64,000 bases of DNA from assembly GCA_963771655.1 (NCBI GenBank), contig CAVYUG010000004.1, positions 310,001 through 374,000 of the forward strand, written 5' to 3'. Every line of letters begins with the position of its first letter. The first letter of the stretch is position 1. Below the pieces are notes generated by a model. The model worked only from the letters and a program-made list of their open reading frames with translations, did no database searches and had not been told where the DNA came from. Of the stretch, positions 58,164 through 64,000 are shown in pieces. The stretch is from JAWVFM01 sp963771655. Its GTDB lineage: Bacteria; Actinomycetota; Thermoleophilia; Solirubrobacterales; 70-9. A program made the translations under genes and the position numbers.

Positions 58164-59138
58164 GTGAGTCGGTCGTCGGTCCCACCCCCGGTGACGATGG
58201 TGCTCGATGCCTCGGAGGCCTGGCTCCCGGGCAGGATGGCCGCCGTTGAGCGGCGCATCTCCGAGCGGGTAGGCGACCATGGCCCCGCGCTGGGCGGCGC
58301 AGCGCGGACCACCCTCGACGCCGGCGGCAAGCGCCTGCGCCCGATCCTGGTGCTCCTCTGCGCCGGTCCGGGAGCGGGAGAGGAGGCGCTGCGGGCGGCG
58401 ACGGCGCTCGAGCTGGTCCACATGGCGACCCTGGTCCACGACGACGTGCTCGACGCCGCCCCCCTACGGCGCGGTCGTCCAACCGTCTACGCGACGTCGG
58501 GCCGGAGCGCGGCGACGTCCGTGGGCGATCTGCTGTTCTCGCGCGCGTTCGCCGAGCTCGCGGCCGAGGGCGCGGAACGGCAGGTGGCCCTGCTCTCCTC
58601 GGCCTCGGTGGGCCTCGCGATGGGCGAGCTCGCCCAGCGCCGCGACGCGTTCGACGTCGGGATCCCTGCGGACCGCTACCTGCGCCGCTGCGAGCTCAAG
58701 ACGGCGCGGCTCTTCGAATGCGCCTGCGTGATCGGGCGGGAGCCGGACGCCGCCGATGGGGCGCTGCGGGAGTTCGGGCGCGAGATCGGCCTCGCCTTCC
58801 AGCTCCTCGACGACGTGCTGGACGTATCGGGACCGGCCGAGCGCACCGGCAAGGCTCGAGGCACCGACCTTCTTGACGGGACGGTCACGCTTCCCCTGAT
58901 CGTTGCCCGCGAGCGCGATCCCGCGCTCGGCCGCCTGGAGCTTCGCGGGCTCGAGGCCGAGGCCGCGGCGAAGATCTGCGACCGCATCGAGGCAACCGGA
59001 GCGCTGGAGGAGGTGCGCGCCGACGCACGCGCGCGCGTCGATCGGGCGAAGCGGGCTCTGAGCGAAGCCCGGATCGACCCCGAGCAAAGGAAGCTGCTCG
59101 ACCTCGTCGCGGACGGCGTCGTGGAGCGGTACAGCTAG
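58164..59138 (+). CDS. Polyprenyl diphosphate synthase (heptaprenyl/nonaprenyl type)
   Basis: 324 residues. First Asp-rich motif HDDVLD, second DDVLD (LAFQLLDDVLDVSG), GGKRLRPILVLL and TDLLDGTVTLPLIVA. Builds the prenyl tail of menaquinone; chain length cannot be told reliably. Two bases after menG, so co-transcribed. Convergent with the next gene, four-base overlap. Confidence 0.92.
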   Translation: MSRSSVPPPVTMVLDASEAWLPGRMAAVERRISERVGDHGPALGGAARTTLDAGGKRLRPILVLLCAGPGAGEEALRAATALELVHMATLVHDDVLDAAPLRRGRPTVYATSGRSAATSVGDLLFSRAFAELAAEGAERQVALLSSASVGLAMGELAQRRDAFDVGIPADRYLRRCELKTARLFECACVIGREPDAADGALREFGREIGLAFQLLDDVLDVSGPAERTGKARGTDLLDGTVTLPLIVARERDPALGRLELRGLEAEAAAKICDRIEATGALEEVRADARARVDRAKRALSEARIDPEQRKLLDLVADGVVERYS

Positions 59139-59539
59139 AAGTCGGAGGGGACGACGTGGCCGCCGTCGAGGGCGGCGACGAAGCGCTCGACCTCCTCCTC
59201 CATGTTGGCTCGAGCCAGGAGGGTGAGGTCGTTGAGAAGCGCCTCGGTGCCGAGGTCGAGGACCTCGTCGAAGCGATCGACGACCGCCTGCGAGTAGATC
59301 CCGCCGCCGATCCATTCGCAGTCGGGGCAGCGCAGGTCGACCCGCCACTGGGCGGACCCGGACGGCGCCCAGTCGATGGGGAGGACGAGCTCGGACCCGC
59401 ATTCGGGACAGACGTGGAGGTCCTCGGCGCGCCGCGGAGCCCTCTCGGCCGACCGCATTGCGAAGGCGCCGGGGTCGACTTTCGAGACGGCCAGCGCGCG
59501 GCTGCGCGAGGGTTGGCGGCTGTCGAGTCGATCCTCCAT
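59135..59539 (-). CDS. Zinc-ribbon protein, unknown
   Basis: 134 residues. A zinc ribbon pattern CPECG (about 44) and CPDCEW, then a helical region (AVVDRFDEVLDLGTEALLNDLTLLARANMEEEVERFVAAL). No catalytic motif. Similar small ribbon proteins of unknown function occur in Solirubrobacterales-like genomes. Function not assigned. Confidence 0.72.
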   Translation of the reverse strand: MEDRLDSRQPSRSRALAVSKVDPGAFAMRSAERAPRRAEDLHVCPECGSELVLPIDWAPSGSAQWRVDLRCPDCEWIGGGIYSQAVVDRFDEVLDLGTEALLNDLTLLARANMEEEVERFVAALDGGHVVPSDF

Positions 59540-59639
59540 CTCGGGAGGCGTATCGACCAGACCCCCGGTCTGCTTTAGGGGTGAACCCCCAGCCTCTGGA
59601 CGGGTGATCGACCCCCGGTCTCCACGCCTGGGCGTCGAC

Positions 59640-59645
59640 TAGGCT
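59640..59645 (+). promoter_or_regulatory. -10 box of dcd (leaderless)
   Basis: TAGGCT nine bases before the dcd GTG. Confidence 0.38.
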
Positions 59646-59654
59646 GCGCGCGGC

Positions 59655-60233
59655 GTGATCCTCTCCGACCGCTCCATTCGCGAAGCCCTCGCCGACGGCA
59701 GCATCGTCATCGACCCGCTGCTCGAAGGGGGCATCCAGCCGTCGTCGGTGGACCTGCGCGTGGACCGGTTCTTCCGCGTATTCCGCAACGACACGACCCC
59801 GTACATCGACCCCAAGCGCGACCAGGAGGACCTGACCGAGCTGGTCGAGGTGGCCGAGGACGGCGCCTTCATCCTGCACCCGGGGGAGTTCGTGCTGGGC
59901 TCGACGCTCGAGCGTGTGAAGCTGCCCGACGACGTCGTGGCTCGGCTGGAGGGGAAGAGCTCCCTGGGTAGGCTCGGGCTCCTCATTCATTCGACCGCGG
60001 GCTTCGTCGACGCTTCGTGGGACGGGCACCTGACGCTCGAGCTGTCGAACGTCGCCAACCTTCCGATCGCGATCTACCCGGGGATGCGAATCGGCCAGAT
60101 CTCGTTCCTCCGGATGACGACGGCGGCCGAGGCCCCCTACGGCAGCGCTTCGACGGGCTCGAAGTACCAGGGCCAGAAGGGACCGACTCCGTCCCGGTAC
60201 TACCTCAACTTTGAACGGGAAGACCCAGGGTGA
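59655..60233 (+). CDS. dcd: dCTP deaminase
   Basis: 192 residues. ILSDRSIREALADG, IQPSSVDLRV, GKSSLGRLGLLIHSTAGFVDASWDGHLTLELSN, PGMRIGQISF and GQKGPTPSRYYLNF. Deaminates dCTP, and the actinobacterial/bifunctional branch also hydrolyses dUTP to dUMP; motif alone does not decide. Ends 37 bases before tatA. Confidence 0.94.
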   Translation: MILSDRSIREALADGSIVIDPLLEGGIQPSSVDLRVDRFFRVFRNDTTPYIDPKRDQEDLTELVEVAEDGAFILHPGEFVLGSTLERVKLPDDVVARLEGKSSLGRLGLLIHSTAGFVDASWDGHLTLELSNVANLPIAIYPGMRIGQISFLRMTTAAEAPYGSASTGSKYQGQKGPTPSRYYLNFEREDPG

Positions 60234-60256
60234 TCCAGCCCGGGCCCGGACCGCGT

Positions 60257-60262
60257 TACCAT
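60257..60262 (+). promoter_or_regulatory. -10 box of tatAC (leaderless candidate)
   Basis: TACCAT eight bases before the tatA ATG; GAAGAG also precedes the ATG, so a leadered start remains possible. Confidence 0.32.
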
Positions 60263-60270
60263 CTGAAGAG

Positions 60271-60507
60271 ATGCCAGGCAACATCGGACTTCCAGAGATC
60301 CTGGTGGTCCTCGTCATCGCCCTCATCATCTTTGGGCCGAAGAGGCTTCCCGAGCTCGGGAAGTCGCTCGGCAAGGGGATTCGCGAGTTTCGCTCCTCGA
60401 TCTCGGGTGGCGACGACGACGACGAGGACGACAAGCCGGAGCTTGAAAGCGGTAGCAAGCCCGGTGAGCCCGTGCAGGGCGAAGTGGTCACCGAGAACCG
60501 CCCGTAG
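60271..60507 (+). CDS. tatA: Sec-independent protein translocase TatA
   Basis: 78 residues. TM LPEILVVLVIALIIFGPKRLPELGKSLGKGIREF, the FGPKRLPELG motif, and an acidic tail. The open frame begins 60 bases earlier but only the ATG at 60271 gives a proper TatA N-terminus. Adjacent to tatC, as usual. Confidence 0.93.
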   Translation: MPGNIGLPEILVVLVIALIIFGPKRLPELGKSLGKGIREFRSSISGGDDDDEDDKPELESGSKPGEPVQGEVVTENRP

Positions 60508-60510
60508 CCC

Positions 60511-61272
60511 ATGGCACGGCTGCGGACCGCTCGATTCGACGAGCGGCTGACCCTCGTCGAACACCTCGACGAGCTGCGCACGCGGATCATCGTCTGCGCC
60601 GCGGTGCTCTTGGTGGCGATCGGTCTCTGCTTCTGGCAGAACCACCTGCTCCTCGACTTGATGAACAATCCGCTGCCGCCGGGCAAGGTGCCGATCACGC
60701 TCAGCCCGACCGAGCCGTTCATCACCACCCTGAAGATCTCCGCCTACGCCGGGATCATCCTCGCGCTGCCGGTCCTCCTCTACCAGCTCTACGCCTTCCT
60801 CCTCCCGGCGCTGAGCCCGGCGGAGAAGCGGGTCATCGTCCCGTTCCTGCTTCTGGTCCCGGTGCTGTTCGTCGGCGGCGTCGTCTTCGGCTACTTCGTC
60901 GTCCTGCCGGCGGCGATCAAGTTCCTCCTGAACTTCAACGACGCCCAGTTCCGCATCCAGGTACGCGCGAGCGAGTACTACGGGTTCGCGACACTCACCC
61001 TCCTGGCGATGGGCCTCGTGTTCCAGGTCCCGATGGCCATCCTCGCGGTGACGCGGCTGGGGATCATCAGCATCGACCAGTTGCGGAAGAACCGCCGGTA
61101 CGCCTACCTCGGCCTCGCGATCGTCGCGATGCTCCTGCCCGGCACGGATCCGATCACGATGATGGTGGAGCTGATCCCGCTGCTGATCCTGTACGAGCTC
61201 TCGATCGTGCTCGCCCGCGTCTTCGGGAATCCCGTCACGCCCACCGACCCGGCGGCCGGCGAGACCGGCTGA
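60511..61272 (+). CDS. tatC: Sec-independent protein translocase TatC
   Basis: 253 residues, six TM helices. LVEHLDELRTRII (twin-arginine binding), TEPFITTLKISAYAGIILALPVLLYQLYAFLLPALSPAEKR, and LLPGTDPITMMVELIPLLILYELS. Works with TatA to export folded proteins, for example the Rieske subunit here. Three bases after tatA. Confidence 0.95.
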   Translation: MARLRTARFDERLTLVEHLDELRTRIIVCAAVLLVAIGLCFWQNHLLLDLMNNPLPPGKVPITLSPTEPFITTLKISAYAGIILALPVLLYQLYAFLLPALSPAEKRVIVPFLLLVPVLFVGGVVFGYFVVLPAAIKFLLNFNDAQFRIQVRASEYYGFATLTLLAMGLVFQVPMAILAVTRLGIISIDQLRKNRRYAYLGLAIVAMLLPGTDPITMMVELIPLLILYELSIVLARVFGNPVTPTDPAAGETG

Positions 61273-61300
61273 GCGCCGCCAGGGCGGTAAGCGGCCTCAC

Positions 61301-61306
61301 TAAGCT
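61301..61306 (+). promoter_or_regulatory. -10 box of TPR gene (leaderless)
   Basis: TAAGCT six bases before the GTG at 61313. Confidence 0.35.
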
Positions 61307-61312
61307 CCACCG

Positions 61313-62069
61313 GTGCTCTTCGACCTTCGCAGCGGCAGGCGGCGGCGCGTCGTGCAGGTTGTCTACGGCTTCCTGGCGGCGTCGTTCCTGATCGGCTTCG
61401 TGTTCTTCGGCGTCGGCAGCGGCGGCATCGGCAGCATCTCCGACCTCTTCAGCGGCGGGGGCAGCGGCGGCTCGACCTCGTCGGCCTTCGACACCCAGAT
61501 CAACAACGCCAAGGAGGCCCTGAAGAAGGACCCGGAGAACGAGCAGGCGCTCTCGAACCTCGCGAGCTACGAGTACCAGTCGGCTCGCACCGGTGTCACG
61601 CAGTCCTCGCCGACGGCGCCCCCGCAGGTGAGCACCGATGCGCAGAACGCATTCGGGTCCGCGGTCGACGCCTGGACCCGCTACCTGAAGGTGGCGAAGA
61701 AGCCTGACGCGGTGCTCGCCAGCGAGATGGCGCAGGCCTACGTCTATCTCGACGACCCGAACGGGGCCGTGAAGGCGCAGCGCATCTTCGCCGAGGCCCA
61801 GCCGAGCGCGAACACGATCGGCCAACTCGCGCTCTACATGTACGCGGCCGGCGACTTCAAGGCGGGCGACGTGGCGGCGAAGCAGGCCGTCGCGAAGGCG
61901 CCGAAGGCGCAGGCGAAGCAGATCTCCAAGCAGCTGGCGGCGATCAAGAAGCGGGCTGCGAAGTTCGCGAAGCACCAGAAGGCGCGCGAAGGCTGCGAGC
62001 GGCAGCTCGGCGGGCTCGAGCCAGCTCCAGAATCCGTTCAGCGCCGCCTATCCGCCAACAACGCCCTAG
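61313..62069 (+). CDS. Membrane-anchored tetratricopeptide-repeat protein, one frameshift near the C-terminus
   Basis: 251 residues after correction. TM about 16-38 (VVYGFLAASFLIGFVFFGV), Gly/Ser linker, then TPR-like helices (AKEALKKDPENEQALSNLASYEYQSA, FGSAVDAWTRYLKVAKK, AQAYVYLDDPNGAVKAQRIFAEAQP). The raw frame runs through the tRNA-Lys gene, so an extra base near 61988 is likely; the other frame ends at a TAG at 62069 with a Ser/Gly-rich tail. YfgM-like scaffold role is a guess. Confidence 0.82.
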
Positions 62070-62104
62070 CCGGCCGCCGGGCGCTCGCTACCATCCGAAA
62101 AACC

Positions 62105-62177
62105 GGGCCGTTAGCTCAGTTGGTAGAGCAGGAGACTCTTAATCTCAAGGTCGAAGGTTCGAGCCCTTCACGGCCCA
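62105..62177 (+). tRNA. tRNA-Lys (CTT)
   Basis: 73 nt. Acceptor GGGCCGT/ACGGCCC, D arm GCTCAGTTGGTAGAGC, anticodon loop CTCTTAA (CTT), T arm with TTCGAGC, discriminator A. The anticodon stem GGAGA/TCTCA has a G-A mismatch at the 27:43 position. CCA is not encoded. Confidence 0.96.
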
Positions 62178-62192
62178 CTTCGAGCGCGTTTG

Positions 62193-62297
62193 CTAGCCCC
62201 GCTCGCGGGCTTCGCCGGTGACCTGGTAGCTCACGTACCAGGCGATGTGCCGGGCGGCGCTGACGCCGAGCGTCACGGGGACGAATAGGCGTTTCAT
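62193..62297 (-). CDS. Small protein (34 aa), unknown, possibly real
   Basis: 34 codons: MKRLFVPVTLGVSAARHIAWYVSYQ then a charged tail. A TAGGAT lies ten bases upstream of this ATG on the minus strand (62308-62313), fitting the leaderless pattern. An ATG 12 bases earlier is an alternative. The hydrophobic N-terminal half could be a short TM. No family recognised. Confidence 0.35.
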   Translation of the reverse strand: MKRLFVPVTLGVSAARHIAWYVSYQVTGEARERG

Positions 62298-62387
62298 CTG
62301 GGCGGGCATCCTAATTGGTACGGCGGTCCTACGTTTCGGTTTATCGGCGCTGGGCCTGGTGCCTTGAGCCTCAGCCCCGGGGGCATA

Positions 62388-62402
62388 CCCGCAATTTGCG
62401 GG
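62388..62402. repeat. 15-bp inverted repeat upstream of UDP-sugar dehydrogenase gene
   Basis: CCCGCAA-T-TTGCGGG, a perfect 7-bp inverted repeat 35 bases before the -10 box at 62437. It sits where an operator or upstream activator site would be. Confidence 0.4.
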
Positions 62403-62436
62403 AACATCACACCCAAGCGCGCGCGGCCTCCACGCC

Positions 62437-62442
62437 TACACT
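62437..62442 (+). promoter_or_regulatory. -10 box of nucleotide-sugar dehydrogenase gene (leaderless)
   Basis: TACACT six bases before the ATG at 62449; no ribosome site. Confidence 0.45.
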
Positions 62443-62448
62443 GAGCGC

Positions 62449-63696
62449 ATGAAGGTCGGAATCGTGGGCCTCGGCTATGTGGGCCTGCCGCTCGCCGCGG
62501 CCTTCGCGGAGGCGGGTCACGAGGTCATCGGAGTCGACACCAGCGCGAGCCGGGTCGAGCGGCTGCGTCGGTCGGAGAGCGACATCGAGGACGTACCGTC
62601 GGAGCGGCTGCGCGCGATCGCCCCGTCGTTCACGGCGTCGGACGACTACAGGGCGCTCGCAGCGTGCGAGGCGCTCCTCGCGTGCGTGCCGACTCCGCTG
62701 ACCGAGCACCGCGAGCCGGACCTCTCCTACCTGGTCGCCGCCGCGACTGGTCTGTCCCGCGTCCTTCACGAGGGGCGCCTCGTCGTCGTCGAGTCCACGA
62801 CCTATCCCGGCACGACGCGCGAGCGCCTCGCCCCGATCCTCGAGGAGTCAGGCCTCGCAGCCGGCCGCGACTTCAACCTCGCCTACTCACCCGAGCGCAT
62901 CGATCCCGGCCGCGGCCAGGACTCGATCAGGTCGACGCCGAAGCTCGTCGGCGGCCTCACCGATGCCTGCCGCGACCGCGCCGCCGCCCTTTACGAGGAC
63001 ATCTGCGACGAGGTGGTGCCCGTCTCCACCCTCGAGGCCGCCGAGCTCGCAAAGCTGCTCGAGAACGTCTTCCGCTCGGTGAACATCGCCCTCGTGAACG
63101 AGCTCGCGCAGCTCTGCGACCGCCTCGACGTCGACGTCTGGGAGGTCATCGACGCAGCGGCGACGAAGCCGTTCGGCTTCATGCGCTTCGACCCGGGGCC
63201 CGGCATGGGCGGCCACTGCCTCCCCGTCGATCCGTTCTACCTCGCCTACAAGGCCCGCGAACACGATTTCTACACCGAGTTCGTGGAGCTCGCTGGGAAG
63301 ATCAACCAGGCGCAGCCGCACTTCTGCGTCGACCGCATCGCGCGGGCGCTGAACGACGCGCGCAAGCCCGTGCGCGGCTCCAACGTCCTCCTTCTCGGCG
63401 TCGCCTACAAGTCCGGCGTCGGTGACCTTCGCGAGTCGCCGGCCCTGAAGATGATCCGGCTGCTGCGCGAGCTCGGGGCGGAGGTCACCTATCACGACCC
63501 GCACGTGGCCGAGATCGGCGAGTTCGCCCTCACGTCGCAGCCCCTCGACAGCGCCCTGGCCGAAGCGGACCTCGCCTGCGTCGTCACGGCGCACGCCGAC
63601 GTCGACTACCGGCGGGTCGTCGAGCGGGCGGCGCTGGTGCTCGACCTCCGTGGCGTCACGCGCGGCATCGAGGCGCCGAACGTGGTCCGTCTTTAG
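62449..63696 (+). CDS. UDP/GDP-sugar dehydrogenase (WecC-type, UDP-GlcNAc/ManNAc/Glc dehydrogenase)
   Basis: 415 residues. NAD-binding VGIVGLGYVGLPLAAAFAEAGHEVIGVD, ESTTYPGTTRE, YSPERIDPGR, ENVFRSVNIALVNELAQLC, the Cys-containing GGHCLPVDPFYLAYK (catalytic Cys), and VLLLGVAYKSGVGDLRESPAL. Four-electron oxidation of a nucleotide sugar to the uronic acid for envelope polysaccharide. Spacing around HCLPVDP and YSPERIDPG point to the WecC/UDP-N-acetyl-sugar branch rather than Ugd proper. Confidence 0.93.
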   Translation: MKVGIVGLGYVGLPLAAAFAEAGHEVIGVDTSASRVERLRRSESDIEDVPSERLRAIAPSFTASDDYRALAACEALLACVPTPLTEHREPDLSYLVAAATGLSRVLHEGRLVVVESTTYPGTTRERLAPILEESGLAAGRDFNLAYSPERIDPGRGQDSIRSTPKLVGGLTDACRDRAAALYEDICDEVVPVSTLEAAELAKLLENVFRSVNIALVNELAQLCDRLDVDVWEVIDAAATKPFGFMRFDPGPGMGGHCLPVDPFYLAYKAREHDFYTEFVELAGKINQAQPHFCVDRIARALNDARKPVRGSNVLLLGVAYKSGVGDLRESPALKMIRLLRELGAEVTYHDPHVAEIGEFALTSQPLDSALAEADLACVVTAHADVDYRRVVERAALVLDLRGVTRGIEAPNVVRL

Positions 63697-63715
63697 CCGC
63701 CGCGATCATTGGGGC

Positions 63716-64000
63716 GTGAGGCTCCCGAGCCCTTCCCTCGTCCGCAACGGAAACTCCCGCCGCGCCGATCGGATCACCCTGGGGCTCGCCGGGGTCGCCG
63801 TGGCGACGGCGGGGAGCGTGATCGCCGGGGAGGTGATCCGGCTCGGGCGCCGTCGTGCCCGCCAGGCCAGGCACGAGCCCACACCGGCGGCCGCGCTCGG
63901 CGCCGCGGGACAGGCGACGCAGGACACGGTGGCCGTCGTGATCGAGGGCTATGGGGCAGCGACGCGCGGCGAGCTCGTGCTCTTCAACATCCTCTCCGGT
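63716..64000 (+). CDS. Membrane protein, N-terminal part (cut by window edge)
   Basis: Open from a GTG at 63716 to the window end, 95 codons without stop. Basic N-terminus, TM ITLGLAGVAVATAGSVIAGEVI, Arg-rich loop, then TVAVVIEGYGAATRGELVLFNILSG. No family recognised in the visible part. Twenty bases downstream of the nucleotide-sugar dehydrogenase stop, so probably the same transcript. Confidence 0.65.
   Translation, partial: MRLPSPSLVRNGNSRRADRITLGLAGVAVATAGSVIAGEVIRLGRRRARQARHEPTPAAALGAAGQATQDTVAVVIEGYGAATRGELVLFNILSG

Noticed and set aside
58464..60728. 754-codon minus-strand frame over prenyl synthase, dcd and tatA
   Set aside because: Shadow of three well-supported plus-strand or opposite-frame genes; translation is Arg/Ser-rich without motifs.
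61313..62221. 302-codon TPR protein reading through tRNA-Lys
   Set aside because: The last 75 codons overlap a perfect tRNA; an extra base near 61988 better explains the frame, with a stop at 62069.

Overview
The window is a GC-rich chromosomal segment around the replication origin of an actinobacterium, most plausibly of the Thermoleophilia (Solirubrobacterales/Gaiellales-like). Supporting signs are the dnaA-dnaN-recF-DUF721-gyrB-gyrA block, an actinobacterial fhaA/fhaB-pstP-rodA-pbpA-pknB cluster, rpmH-rnpA-yidD-yidC-jag-rsmG-parA-parB on the other side, a Gram-positive-type qcrABC, and many genes with no Shine-Dalgarno but a TANNNT box 6-10 nt before the start codon, as expected for leaderless transcription. 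The class-level placement is inferred from content, not from a tree. There are no rRNA genes, prophages, insertion sequences or CRISPR arrays; two tRNAs (Ile-GAT, Lys-CTT) are present.

Layout. 0-3 kb: acetyl-CoA synthetase (cut by the edge) with an acetate permease, then purM and a DJ-1/PfpI protein. 3-15 kb: cell-wall signalling: a kinase with a C-terminal ectodomain, then ddl, PASTA kinase pknB, pbpA, rodA, pstP and fhaB in one tight minus-strand operon, then fhaA and a multi-TM kinase. 15-17.6 kb: a CARDB-like membrane protein, pheA and an HNH endonuclease. 17.6-27 kb: gyrA, gyrB, DUF721 (DciA-like), recF, dnaN and dnaA, all minus. 27-32 kb: rpmH to parB, all plus. Gene polarity flips at about 26.9 kb, so the origin is near dnaA, although no consensus DnaA boxes are visible.

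32-49 kb is mixed: pdxH, tRNA-Ile, small membrane proteins, stress/lipid enzymes (SRPBCC, SnoaL-like, bifunctional nuclease, desaturase), a TetR/cupin pair, a second ddl with an aminotransferase, a secreted alpha/beta hydrolase, a four-gene envelope-glycan-like cluster (membrane protein, phosphodiesterase, GtrA, PepSY-glycosyltransferase-like), and ymdB. At 48.7-49.05 kb lies a five-copy 59-bp tandem array that runs into the start codon of an ABC transporter gene. 51-57.4 kb holds tetrapyrrole and respiratory genes: hemB, a fused AhbA/AhbB-like siroheme decarboxylase, hemL, an unknown gene, and qcrABC. 57.4-64 kb: menaquinone genes (menG, polyprenyl synthase), dcd, tatA, tatC, a TPR protein, tRNA-Lys, a nucleotide-sugar dehydrogenase and a truncated membrane protein.

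Ten genes, mostly housekeeping, are interrupted by 15 apparent single-base indels (13 insertions, 2 deletions), ten of them in the first 10.6 kb. Correcting them restores full-length proteins, so I treat them as probable sequence or assembly errors rather than pseudogenes. The points I find most interesting are a YidC with an extracytoplasmic PPC-like domain, the AhbA-AhbB fusion between hemB and hemL, the 59-bp array of coupled micro-ORFs, a DnaA with an altered DNA-binding signature beside a G-quadruplex-like tract, and the widespread leaderless promoter signature.
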